Below, piece by piece: positions 15,081 through 28,193 of a stretch of DNA of 64,000 bases. The translations under genes and the position numbers were made by a program. Positions within the stretch are counted from its first letter, which is position 1. Every line of letters starts with the position of its first letter. Below the pieces are notes generated by a model. It was not told where the DNA came from, ran no database searches, and worked only from the letters and a program-made list of their open reading frames with translations. This stretch comes from Atrina japonica (taxonomy: Eukaryota; Mollusca; Bivalvia; Pterioida; Pinnidae), in NCBI GenBank assembly GCA_030159075.1, contig BROG01000797.1:247150-311149 (forward strand), given 5' to 3'.

Positions 15081-15539
15081 GTAATGTTATTACTTACTTT
15101 TCTCACGGTTACACCGGGTTGCATTACCTTACTTTAAAATATTGTCATCTCTGTATCGTAGCGTCAAGAATTGAATGTTTAAAAGTCTGTAACTATACTT
15201 AATGCGATATTTGATAAAGAATACAGTCTTTGAGGCAGACCCTCGGGTAAAATCTATTAATACTGACAAGTGATACGATCAGTGAAACGAGTGAATATTT
15301 GATATCTCCCTAAAGCATTCACTTAGGAATTTGTTTATTGACAAAATGTCTGTTCCTTTAACCGTTCAACCAATACAAATATCTTTAAATACGTCGTGTG
15401 TTTATTTACACTTAACGGATGATCGGGTACTATGAACAATTATAAACATCCTCCCCATAGTCTCTTCTTTCTTTAAGGCCTGTCGTAGGCGAATGCAGTA
15501 TTTTAGGTTATAGGGGCGTGCTTTTGATCTTCACAGTGC

Positions 15540-16905
15540 CCTAGAATGCGGACCGAGATTTTTTTCAGGGGTGGGGGTGAGAGTTATAGATTTATACTAG
15601 ATTGTTATAATACAAACCTCATTGAACATGTTTTATTTTGAAGCAATAATTCATTTGAGACTATAGGGAAACGCACATATTTTAAAAATAATTATGAAAG
15701 AAAGCTTTCCAGACACCATCTAACTAGAAGTTGTCCATGCTTGAAGGGGTCGCAAATGTAGAATATCGTGGTTATCCACCCAGTAAATTCAAAATTTATA
15801 AAATGACAGTAGCAATGCACGAACACTTCTGGAAATTTGTTATTTATTTTTCGGTTTTTTGATTACAAATTAAAGGTTTTACACCTTTTTCCCCTGCGCT
15901 TCTGCCTGATCCTTTCCTGGTAACTACGCATAATACTAAGTGTTGGCTCGTAATGGGGTTGGGTTTTAAACATCTTTCAGAAAACACTTGAAATTTGTAA
16001 GTCCGTAGAGGCATTTGTTCTGCTTTCAGACGGAAAATAGACAGGATATTACTAATAAATCATACTGATTATCCTGGTTGATTTAGAAAAAAGTGGCCTA
16101 AAGTTGGGACATAATTTCGGTCTAATAGCCGCCAGACACTAAATTATGACCTCTTTATTCTAAATTTTTATTTTCATTGATAGATTAATTCAACCTCAAA
16201 TTGAACTGGGATTTGTTGATGATAAGGGGGTTCGGAAGTAAGCTCCCGAGATAAAAAAAAAATGAATAAGCCAATTAACTGGAAGTCCGATGAGGTATTT
16301 TCTAGCTTCCAGACACAAAATCATCATTTTCCCCATGTCCTCCACATTGTATTTTCATGATTTCATGTTTTTATACTAGTATTTACATTTTTAAATTTTT
16401 TTTCTTGAAATATGACAGTTTGATAGTAAATCTATTAAATAAAAAACTATTTAACAAAATACATGAATAAGAAAAAAGAATAATAGAAAAATGTAAATAT
16501 CGCCACCCGATGTCCTATGTTATAGGACTACGTTTGCCAGTGGTCCAGGGCATTTTCCCCGAAATGCCCAGAAAGTTAATTTTCACATTGCGACTCGTTT
16601 TATCCCAAATAATTCAGTGAATTGACAGCACTAATTATTCAGAAAAGAAAACTGGTTTCAACGAACATAATTGTTACAAGAGTAATCCAAGTGGGGTCCA
16701 GAAAATATTTTATTTTTTTATTTATCTTCTTCTAAGCCTTTTTTTCTGGATTAAGTCTAGAATTTTTCTTATCTTAAAATCTCGCAGAGGTCATTTTCTG
16801 GCTTCCAGACACTAAAACTTAATTTACTATTTATTATTATTTTTTTAATTTTAGGGGACTTGCGCGCCCCACCCCCCCCCCCTCTAAATCCGCCAGTGCC
16901 TATGA
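15540..16905. repeat. possible second transposon-derived stretch
   Basis: The right end (C-rich run, then TCTAAATCCGCCAGTGCC) resembles an inverted CGGATTTAGA terminus. A motif of the form CTTCCAGACACYAAA recurs near 15706, 16131, 16306 and 16799. This suggests a degraded element with internal sub-repeats; its boundaries are uncertain. Confidence 0.35.
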
Positions 16906-18290
16906 CCGAACGTTTACGCTCAGCTAGGGTGTAAATTTTGATTTAATTGATAAATGTGATTTGCATTATGCTTATATAAACTAATAAAGTTATAACTTTC
17001 CCGTTAATTCCGCTTCTTTGTATTTCTTTGTTTGCAAGTAATTTGAGTTTGAAGTTTGAAAAACGATTTTCATTCGGACAGGTAATAAATATGACCGTGT
17101 TGCGTATAGTGCCCTAATCAGTTACGTATATCAAGAAAGATAGGCTATATGTCTAGGCTAGGTGAGGCGCGAAGCGCCGAGAGGGTAAGTACGGGAGGGG
17201 GTCATTTTGTCTAGCCTACAATCTATTTGTCTATATGAAATATACGCCGCTGGTTATATCCAAGGTTACCTCAGGGGGAGCTCGATTCACCGCAAGAACA
17301 CTGTTATGGCACAGTCTCAGCACATGTTACAATCGAATGTACCTGGACAGGAAGCAGTTATTTTAAAGATGGCGATAAAATTTACATAAATTTACAAAAT
17401 TACTGTATGACTAAATTGCCAAGACGAATTGTTATTTACTCAGTACCCCTGCACATTTGTGCTGCAACACGCCTTGGATAGTTACGAAATAAATATCTTA
17501 AAACTACTGCAGCTGCCATCACCGACTTTTCTAACTTTCGCCACGTTTGTGACGTCACTGTTCCAGCTGCACCACCTTTTCGGCTGGCACAGTCAGAACC
17601 TGTCCAGGACAGTGTTCCAGAACATTTGATTGGTGTTCCACTTGTCTGGAATGTCCTGGACAGGGAAACGTACACGTTTCAGATGAATAATTTCATTATA
17701 TGGGTTATTGTTATATTGTACCCATCACAACTCGTACCTTCACAACTCGTACCCATCACAACTCGTAAGTGAATTGGCTGACTCGTACCCATCGATTGGC
17801 TGACTCCTGTCCATCGCCCGTTTGATTGTTTATTCATCAAGAAATACGTGGACTTACCAACTCGGTACAAATGTTTAATAGGGAGACAAAAGTGTTGAGA
17901 AAAAAATGCGTTTCTGTATCAGAGCCCACGGTTATAAACAAAGAAAATCCTCAGACAAATTTTATTCTCAAAAGTTAAGAATTTACTCATCTGAGTAAAA
18001 TGTGAAAACATACGGACCATAAAAAGACTTAAGATTGTTAAGAGGCAGTGTAAATCTAGTCCAGGACATATGTCCCAATTGATGTTCCGATTCACTTAAC
18101 TTCGATGTTTGAACATTATTCTATGATTAATTATTTAATAACCAACTATGAGGTATAAAACGTTTTAAAAATCAAACAGGCAGCACGTTTTGTGGCATAA
18201 AAGAGGAATAGTTATATACCTTTTTAAAAAAGACTAAAAACGTCTTGTAAAATTCCAATACACGACCAAAGTCAGTGTTTTATACATATA
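16906..18290. other. gene-poor stretch with short hairpins
   Basis: No exon supported. It contains a GGCGC-GAA-GCGCC hairpin (17166-17178), an inverted repeat around CCTGTCCAGGAC (17599-17664) and three short copies of CACAACTCGTA (17726-17766). Open frames of about 60-79 codons here show no domain. Confidence 0.45.
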
Positions 18291-18296
18291 CTATGT

Positions 18297-18302
18297 ATAA
18301 TG

Positions 18303-18370
<68 letters not shown>
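18297..18370. repeat. (AT)n microsatellite
   Basis: AT tract of about 70 bp, with one phase break near 18342. Confidence 0.9.
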
Positions 18371-18374
<4 letters not shown>

Positions 18375-18399
18375 TGTATATATGAACTATATTGGTCAA

Positions 18400-18760
18400 C
18401 ATTGCAGTTTAGTACTTTCTTCACAGATTTCTATTTTAAAAATGACTTTTTATCCCCAAACACCAAATTTGATAAATAATGGTTGCTAAATGGGTCAATA
18501 CGTCAATACTTATCATTTAAGATATCTACCATACATCCAGTACTTTCACTGTAAACAGAGACCATAAATGAAGGATTAATTGAGGTTTTCCCATTTTCAC
18601 CGAATTTTGTTAACTTCCTATGGTTTTTACCCAAAACCTCCTAAACGCCACAACGGCCAGAGTGCTAACATCTCTCTTTTTGTTGCATTTTTGATAAGCT
18701 TTTAGAAAACCATAACCTCCAAATTCCCCTGGGAGTGAACAAACACATTATTAGCCAGGG
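18400..18760 (+). repeat. dispersed repeat family D, copy 2
   Basis: Collinear in two blocks with 6985-7470 but with the ACAGATTTC/CCCCAAACACC block first and the CGAATTTTGTTA/GAGTGCTAAC block second. The altered order suggests a tandemly organised or circularly permuted parent repeat. Confidence 0.5.
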
Positions 18761-18825
18761 GAGTAATTAGAACAGACAGATCAGTCCTCTGTTGAGCTTA
18801 TCGGTTGCTTCCATTAGTAATCAGG

Positions 18826-19050
18826 ACATCCATGGCCTAGTGGTTAGGACATCATGCTTTGATCCACGAAGTCTCTCACTTCTGGTCAGCGCAGGTTCGA
18901 GCCCCGCCGGAACTTAAGCTGATTTTTGTGAGAAAGTTTGCCAGTTCACTTGCGGAAGTCCGGTGGTCTCTTCCCTGGTACACTGTAAGCGGGTTCTCTC
19001 CTACACCATTGAAAAACTGGAGGCCACCGTATACTGACTAAACAAATTGT
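18826..19050 (+). mobile_element. SINE family B, full length
   Basis: Clear tRNA-like head (CATGGCCTAGTGGTTAGGAC for box A, GGTTCGAGCCCC for box B) followed by the family B body. It is the best-preserved copy and lies about 240 bp upstream of the first recognised sulfotransferase exon. Confidence 0.8.
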
Positions 19051-19286
19051 TGAGTTAGACGTAAACCAAAGATCAAAATGAAATCTAATGGTAAGCAGGT
19101 CAAAATATGTTCCTTGACCATTCTAATGTTTTAATACTGTTAACAAAGTCTATACAAGCTCATAATTGTTCTGGCACAGATCTCAATAGATACGTTAAGG
19201 TGGCACGCACACACAAAAAAAAAATTCACAGTTCATTTATATTCTGGTGTCGCTTGCATTTTTGTATCTTTTATTTCATTTTGCAG

Positions 19287-19518
19287 GAGGCTATCACAAG
19301 GAAAACAGAAAATTATAGGATTCGCCGTGGTTTGTGGAACTGTAGTTTTGATACTTCTAATGCAAGTACTTTATATTCACCGAAACCCTAAGAAACATCG
19401 CTACAAGACAAAATATGTGACTTTTGCTGTTACAAAACCGACATCGCCATATCAAAATTTCACGTGCAACACAACTCTTGACATTTCTGATACTTCCATT
19501 GAGGACATTTTATGCATG
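19287..19518 (+). CDS. sulfotransferase exon: signal-anchor and stem
   Basis: Follows TTTTGCAG and ends at ATG|GTAGGT in phase 0. It encodes a type II membrane anchor and a stem with two N-glycosylation sequons (NFT, NTT). The only in-frame ATG near the start lies within the anchor, so the true initiator is probably in an earlier exon. Confidence 0.8.
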
Positions 19519-20421
19519 GTAGGTTAGTTGGATGTTATTAGATTCACAAGTTATTAGATTTACAAGTTATTAGATTTACAAGTTATTGGACGTATTAGTT
19601 ATTTGAGACACGTCTCTGGATATTATATGTAGACCGACTACATGGTCAGTGTCATCAATCATTTACTCAAAGGCATCAGCCAGTGTATTGTAACAAGCCG
19701 GACACCAGCTTTCCGGAAGACGGAAGAACATCACTGTACCGGAAATGAAATTCTAGAATTCAGAAATGGAAGTGAAATTGTTATATATAATCCGTATTAT
19801 TTCATTTGTGTTTTTGTTTTAGGTTGGTAATTATTAATTAGAATTGGAAGTAAAACCATATTACCTATTTTAATGCGATTCAGAGTGTTTGATAAAAAAT
19901 TGAAACCACTTTAAAATTTTGCAACTTTTTGGCATTGTCAAAGAATTCGAAGAAGTGTTTCATTTTTGTTTTTTATTCCTTTTGGCCTACATTATTTTGT
20001 CATAAATCATTTAGCCATTTTAATTATAGAAACAAAAAGTGAGATATAAAAGTTTAATAGATTGTGTAAATGTACAATTTTCAGGTACAGTAAAACGGGG
20101 AAAACTTACTAATAACAATAAGGTGTAATTTTACAAAAAAAAAAAATGCTTTAAAGGTATGCAACATATCAAAATGAAATTTTGTTTGTATTAAAAGTTT
20201 CAAATATTCGATGGTTTATAAAAATACAGATATCCGGGTTTTAAAAAATGTTATTACATCGTAATGTTTTATAAGACATTGAATGTCAATGATAGGCGAA
20301 TAAACATTAGATTCTTTCACGGATAGAAGGAATATCAATCATAGGCGTATTCAATTCAATTCTAAGCAATATATGAATGGTATCTTAAAAACTTCTACCG
20401 TGATCTTATTATTTTTCTAAT

Positions 20422-20500
<79 letters not shown>

Positions 20501-23500
20501 TCATGTAGTTATTTTCTCACTGTTCATATGACTTTACTTAACAGAAACCCAAAGAATTCCTCCCTAATTTCAAAAACCCGTGTTGGTATGAAACGGACGA
20601 ATATCATGGCAAACGATTACGATGTTTGCCTTACTTTCATATCATTGGATCTCCGAAGTGTGGTACCACAGATGTGTATGAACGTCTGATACATCATCCA
20701 CAAATTCTACCCAATCACGGCTTATTTTCCAAGGAAACGTGGTACTGGTCCTGGCAACGATATGGCAAACGTAAGTCAAGAAACAAGCGTGTATTGTTGT
20801 TTGTTTGTTATTTTGTTTAGATTTTAAACTATGAAAACTTGATTTTAACTTATCAACCCCTGTGGTCACATTTGGATTCGCCCATTTCAAATAATGGTAA
20901 AGTCCACTGGAGGAATTCAGGGGTGTATGATTTAAAATATAATGAAATAACATTAATAAATATTGGAAAATCCAAGTCCAGCTGAATACGATTAATAAGA
21001 ATCTGGGTCTCTCACCGTAAAACTTAAGAATTACTTCAGTCTAAAACTTTTACTCAACTTTGGTTAATCCCAAAATCTGTTTGGCTGAGCAGGCCAAGTT
21101 GAGAATATTCTCAGACTTGAATAAATTCTCAAGTTTTATGGTGCCGTGCCCTGTTCATTTATTTTACATGCAACATTAAGTTGTTCGATTTTTAAATATG
21201 ATAGTAGGTCATAGTATCAATTCTAATGATTTGGATTTGTCTTAATGTGGCCATATAGTTGTACCAATGCTTTGTTTTTTATATTTATCATTTCCTTGTA
21301 ACTTTTAGATACAAAGTGAAATTCTTCACACATATTTGATGTATAACAAACTTCCGAATCTATTTGAAACTGTACCTAGTGTCCCTAGTATCACATTCTC
21401 ACTTTGTATCGACTGGTTAATAACAAAACCGAAATTATGATACTAAATTACTTGAAAATTTGTAAAAGATTTTATAGAGAATATAGACTTATATATATAG
21501 AGTTCCCAGTATTGCTTTTGATCTCTTTATAGTGATGCGTTGGGCACTAAAATGGAAGTTTATACACTTACTAATTTAGATTATGAATATTATAAACATA
21601 CTTGCATAATAACAAAGTTATACTTTTGTAAAGATTTTTCTCCAGAGCACGGAAATAAAATTGTTGAAATTCACATATCTTTCTTATCCCCCTTGTTCCA
21701 TAATATTATACTGAACTATTTGGATGGACTTCCAACGACAAGAAATGCAAACACGTTTATATACACACGTAAGTTAGGAACACATCTTCAATGATTAGTA
21801 TCTCACTTATGCAAACTGTCAATTTCTTTCCCATATTTAGAAGTGTCCTTAGTTTCTTTGTCGGAAAATGTTCAGCCTTGTTAATATTCTCATCCCGTAG
21901 CTTCTATATGATATTTTTCTTTCCTATCATTTCCGACTCGTGTCAACTCATTTCCTAAATATTTAATATACTGTTTTAATAGCATATATGATTCCATATA
22001 AAACACGGAACACCTAATTTCTTGTTCTTACTTTTTGTCGAATTTATTCCTTGATATTTATTTATTTTTCATGTTTTTTTTTCGGTGTTTATAGATATAG
22101 ATCCGGATGCTTGGGAAAGTGGGTATATGACCTTGAGTGAGTTCATCAAGTTTTTCAAAGCCGATAAAATTGCAGAAATGAAAATCAACTTGAAAGATAA
22201 CAGTCGATACTCGGACAAAATTACCGGTGAGTAAATCTAAAACCAGTATGAAAATTACCGACAAAGTAATATAAAAATATATATTACATATTCTATATTG
22301 CAGTGTCCCCTAACAGTCTTACCCCTGGATATTTGATATGTAATTGATCAACCTCAAATGAACTTTGCTACATACTACATTTCACCCGGTAGGAAGGTTA
22401 CTGTATAGTGTATCTTATCCTGTAGGAATGGTAACTGTATAGTATATCTTATCCTGTAGGAATGGTAACTGTATAGTATATCTTATCCTGTAGGAATGGT
22501 AACTGTATAGTATATCTTATCCTGTAGGAATGGTAACTGTATAGTATATCTCATCCTGTAGGAATGGTAACTGTATAGTATATCTCATCCTGTAGGAATG
22601 GTAACTGTATAGTATATCTCATCCTGTAGGAATGGTAACTGTATAGTATATCTCATCCTGTAGGAAGGGTAACTGTATAGTATATCTTATCCTGTAGGAA
22701 TGGTAACTGTATAGTATATCTTATCCTGTAGGAAGGGTTACTGTATAGTATATCTTATCCTGTAGGAATGGTAACTGTATAGTGTATCTTATCCTGTAGG
22801 AAGGGTTACTGTATAGTATATCTCATCCTGTAGGAAGGGTTACTGTATAGTATATCTTATCCTGTAGGAATGGTAACTGTACAGTATATCTTATCCTGTA
22901 GGAAGGGTTACTGTACAGTATATCTCATCCTGTAGGAATGGTAACTGTATAGTATATCTTATCCTGTAGGAATGGTAACTGTATAGTATATCTTATCCTG
23001 TAGGAATGGTAACTGTATAATATATCTCATCCTGTAGGAATGGTAACTGTATAGTATATCTTATCCTGTAGGAATGATAACTGTATAGTATATCTTATCC
23101 TGTAGGAATGGTAACTGTATAGTATATCTTATCCTGTAGGAAGGGTTACTGTATAGTATATCTTATCCTGTAGGAATGGTTACTGTATAGTATATCTTAT
23201 CCTGTAGGAAGGGTTACTGTATAGTATATCTTATCCTGTAGGAATGGTAACTGTATAGTATATCTTATCCTCTAAGGAGGGTTACTGTACAGTATATCAT
23301 ATCCTGTACCAAGTATTACTGTATAGTAAACAATTATCGACCTCATTTGAGGTTAACACATGGTGTTATCAGCCCATGTATTAACCGAAAATGAGGTCGT
23401 TAATTATTTTATTACATGACATTTAATCAGTTTGACACCGATGCAAATGTGTAAATCACGCAAATATCAGTAAGACGTGGGAGTCTAGCCAGGTATTGTG

Positions 23501-25768
23501 ATCTTATTAAGGATGAACAACTAAAACACAACAGTTTTAAACGGCTAAAAGTGTTGCAAGTCTACTATTTTTAGAATTCTTCTCTTCCTTGACGCTAAAT
23601 ATAAGTAGACAGCGTTGATGATTGGCTATACAATGAACGCCGAGCTTGCCAAGGTGCGGGGATTCCCTTGTGCTTTTTATGGGTATGACCTCGATGTGTT
23701 GGATTGTTATATCCACCTACTAATTAAGCTATTTAATTATCTTATCCTGTAGGGAGTGTTACTGTAGAGTATATCTTATCCAATAGGGAGGAATACTGTA
23801 TATAGTATATCTTATCCTCTAGGGAGGGTTATTGTAGAGTATATTTTATCCTAGAGAGGGATACTGTATATAGTATATCTTATCCTGTACTGAGTGCTAC
23901 TTTATAGTATATCATATCCTGTAGAGAGGGTTACTGTAGAGTATATCATATCCTGTAGAGAGGGTTACTGTAGAGTATATCATATCCTATAGGAAGGGTT
24001 ACTGTAGAGTATATCTTATCCTGTAGGAAGTGTTACTGTATATAGTATATCTTATCCTGTAGGGAGGGTTACAGTATATAATATCATGTAGAGAGGGTTA
24101 CTGTAGAGTATATTTTATCCTGTAGGGAGGGCTACTGTATATAGTATATCTTATCCTGTAGGGAGGGTTACAGTATATAATATCATGTAGAGAGGGTTAC
24201 TGTAGAGTATATTTTATCCTGTAGGGAGGGCTACTGTATATAGTATATCTTATCCTGTTGGGAGGGTTACAGTATATAATATCATGTAGGGGGGATACTG
24301 TAGAGTATATCTCATCCTGTACTGGGTGCTACTTTATAGTATATCTTATCCTGTAGAGAGGGTTACTGTAGAATATATCATATCCTACAGGGAGGGTTAC
24401 TGTAGAGTATATCTTACCCTGTACTGAGTGTTACTGTATAGTATATCTTATACTCTAGGGAGGGTTACTGTAGAGTACATCTTATCCTGTAGGGATACAG
24501 TAACCCTCCCTAGAGGATACGATATACTACACAGTGACCCGCTATACACAGTAACCCCACCATTACAGGATAAGCTATGCTATATACTGTAACTGTGACT
24601 GTACAGTACATCTTATCTTGTAGGGAGGGTTACTGTATAGTACAGAGCCCCAGATAAGGGGAGTGAGATGGTATTTACCCTTTAACAATTTTAAAATCAG
24701 TTTTGGAATTTAGAACAGATGGTGAAATTACTCATTGGAAATTGCAGTTACAAATTGTATTAGCAACAATTTATATATAATTATGTAAAACAGCCTTTGA
24801 ATATTTAAAAATACCCTTTAAGAGTTTTGATTTACCGTTTAAATTTTTTTCTGGGAGTGAAATACCCTTTACCTTAAAATCTTATCTGGGGCTCTATTAA
24901 TAAATGATAGTATAACTTATTTTGTTGGGACGGCTACTGTATAGTATATCTCTGTAGGAAGTGACTGTATAAAAATCACGTTTTCAGCATAGAAAATCCG
25001 TTTTACAGAAAATAAAAATAAAAAGCAGAAATCCTCATTTCGTATTTTCTTCAAAATTTAAAGTTGTGTCCATAAAATTTACAGGTACAAAATTACGGAT
25101 CACCAACACAAGATCGTTCATATTAGACAGTACACGCGCTAAACTCATCTACCTCTACTATTACTAAAATTGCAATAAAATAATTTGAAAAGCTAATATG
25201 TAGTAAGGCTTGTGTGACAGTCTGGTCGCATTATAACCAATCCAACAATTTCTCTGCTATCATCAAATCTAAACCGTCGAGGTGTAGGCTCGACTCACGT
25301 GATTTTAATGCAGCTATACTATTCAATAAATCATGTCGACCACTACAACCACTATGAAATACATGTATACAAATAAAAATAAAACGTAAAATAATTACGT
25401 ATGGACTTTTTTTGAAGGTCATGGCGATCCAATGGATTTTGCTGCGATGGACTCCTGGAGAATGATTCAACAAAACGATCCTAACGCAAAAGCGCCAATA
25501 TATACTACGCCGCATTTGATCAAACATATAATGCCAAATATCAAACTCATTTTACTGTTGAGAGAACCGGTTGAAAGGTATATATATATATATAGTGAAA
25601 CCTGTATATGAGGGCCACCCAAGGAACCAGAAAATATTGACCTTTATGTGCATGTGACCCTTATACACAGGTTCAATTTAGTTGAAGTATGCAGTCAAGG
25701 GACTTGAAAAAACTGGCCTTTATAAACAGGTAATCCTTATATAGAGGTGACCGCTATAGCAGGTTTAA

Positions 25769-25844
<76 letters not shown>

Positions 25845-25964
25845 CTTGTGGAAGGTTGGTGGTCTTTACCCGGGTAACCGGGGTTTCTCCTCCACCACTA
25901 AAAACTGGACGCCATCATATGACTGAAAGATTGTTGAGTATGGCATAAAACAAAAAATCAAAAT

Positions 25965-26003
<39 letters not shown>

Positions 26004-28107
26004 CAAGTGATTATCTCTAATATGTCCTTTAACTGGATTTCATTCATTACTTTTTCCTACAGTTCATTCGTTAAATGTGTTTGACGACGAACATAGATTG
26101 GTTATGGATATGATCGGTAATAGATCTACAGAATATGGCCGAAAGTGTGTCATCAAAATACTTGATAATGGTTATGTCTTTTTGGGGTGATTTTTATCAT
26201 AATATAAAGTCTTTGTAAGTACTATTTTCTCTCTGTATAAAGCATGGCGTCAGGCATTTTGATGACTGCCTTTTGATCAGTACTAATTATTACCACTGTG
26301 TCTTTTAGGCTGTACAGTCATTACGTATTTGGCAAATACGGGAAGTCCCCGGATGATTTTCACAGAGATGTTGAAGAATCTATCACACAAATAAAGAAAT
26401 GTGAGGAATCAATTGGGTTAAGGGCATGTCTGTTTAGTAATAGTTTGATCGAAATGTTAAAAGTGAGTACTTATCGTTCTGCATATTGTTTTCTTTGAGT
26501 CATTCCGATATTAACAAAAAATATCGACAAAATTAATCATTACTACATTTGATGATTCTCAATAAGAAAAACTTTGGGAAAGTTATCGAATTGTAAATTG
26601 TACGCAAATTAAAGTGTACGTTTGTAGCGAGCACACTTATATAGACAGATACATCTTAAGATGTAGTAACACTATGGTCTATGTCATGAACTGACATTAT
26701 TGCCGTAAGTGTTCCACTGCATGCGAAAACTACCGTGACACAGGATATCGGCATTCTCAAAGGAGTTTGTTTTTGTACGAAATTTATTGGAACCTTAATT
26801 TACGCCCATCGAATGTCTGTTGACTTATTCATAACAATCATAAGACAAAATGGCCAGAGATTGTAGTCCTCGTTTTATTCTCAACCAATTCCAATAAGGG
26901 TTCAAAGGTCACACATAACATCAGTGTCAAGTCTTATCTCAAAGACCCCTGATGCACACATTTATTATTTCAGCCATTGGCGAATGAGCAGTTGCTACGG
27001 TTTTTGATTTTTGTCCTATCCCGTTTGTTTCATTTATTAATTTGTACTTCTTCATTTTTACTTAAAGAAGTCTACTGACTGACACAATGCCATAAATATG
27101 TTGAATCCTTGACATTTAAGTGAGACACAGCAAGTTGTTGATAATATTACAACATTTATAGGAATGACTAATGTGAAATATTCATAGAAGTTTACACTGA
27201 TTCATTTATGTCGACATGCATGTGTTTATTTGAGGTGGAATTCATCAATACTTGCTCATTTGTTCTATTGTTATGACCTTAAATGTACATGTATTTAAGT
27301 AATGTGTCCATATTTTCGTTGTCTAGCTCAGTATATTAGGGTTTACGACAAGGCTAACAGTATTGTCACCTGAATATGAATACATTGTAACTCCAATCAG
27401 ACCTGATTTCAAACCCCCATGGCAAAATAGAGGTTTTCATTTTTTTATATTTACCTCACATTTCTTAAAAGGTGCTATTTTGATAATTAACATATTTCTT
27501 GAATTGAAAAAACAAATAATTGACTTGTGCTGCTCTGATATTTAATGTTGCAGGCTCCCATAACTGTTAGCATGTACGCTATATATCTAGACGAGTGGTT
27601 GAAAGTGTTTCCAAGAGATCAAATCTATATCATGAGAAGTGAAGATTATTATGACGATATTGATTCTAACATACGGGGAATGTTTCGTTTTTTAGAGTTG
27701 GGTAAGTGTTGTTATTAGAAATAATTGATAAAAGTAATGATTTCCAAATGAAACACCTTTTACAGGTATGTTTATGTATGTATGTATAGACAACAACAAA
27801 AACAATGAAGATAAACTTGTATTCGGATCTCCAGGTGCATTCAGAATGAAAGTGCTAGCGCAGAACAAGTTTTCTTGTTTGTTTATTTGTTTACTATAAT
27901 GTGATATCATACGGAATATTGTCAATTTTTTATATTAATGATGATTCGGAGATTTCTTTACTTGTTTGATAATGTATAGAGAATGTATTCATGTCATCAG
28001 GACTTCATCAATCTATGAACAATTGTAACAACAGTTTCCATCAGAACACGATGGGAAAAAACGCGAACGGAATAAAGCAAATGTTAATTGCAAATTCGGA
28101 TATTTTA

Positions 28108-28193
<86 letters not shown>

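Noticed and set aside
17429..17870. Overlapping 60-79-codon frames on both strands
   Set aside because: They cross an inverted repeat and short direct repeats and lack any conserved feature.
21540..21794. 84-codon open frame within a sulfotransferase intron
   Set aside because: Its phases and sequence do not fit the sulfotransferase chain, and the neighbouring exons already join in frame.
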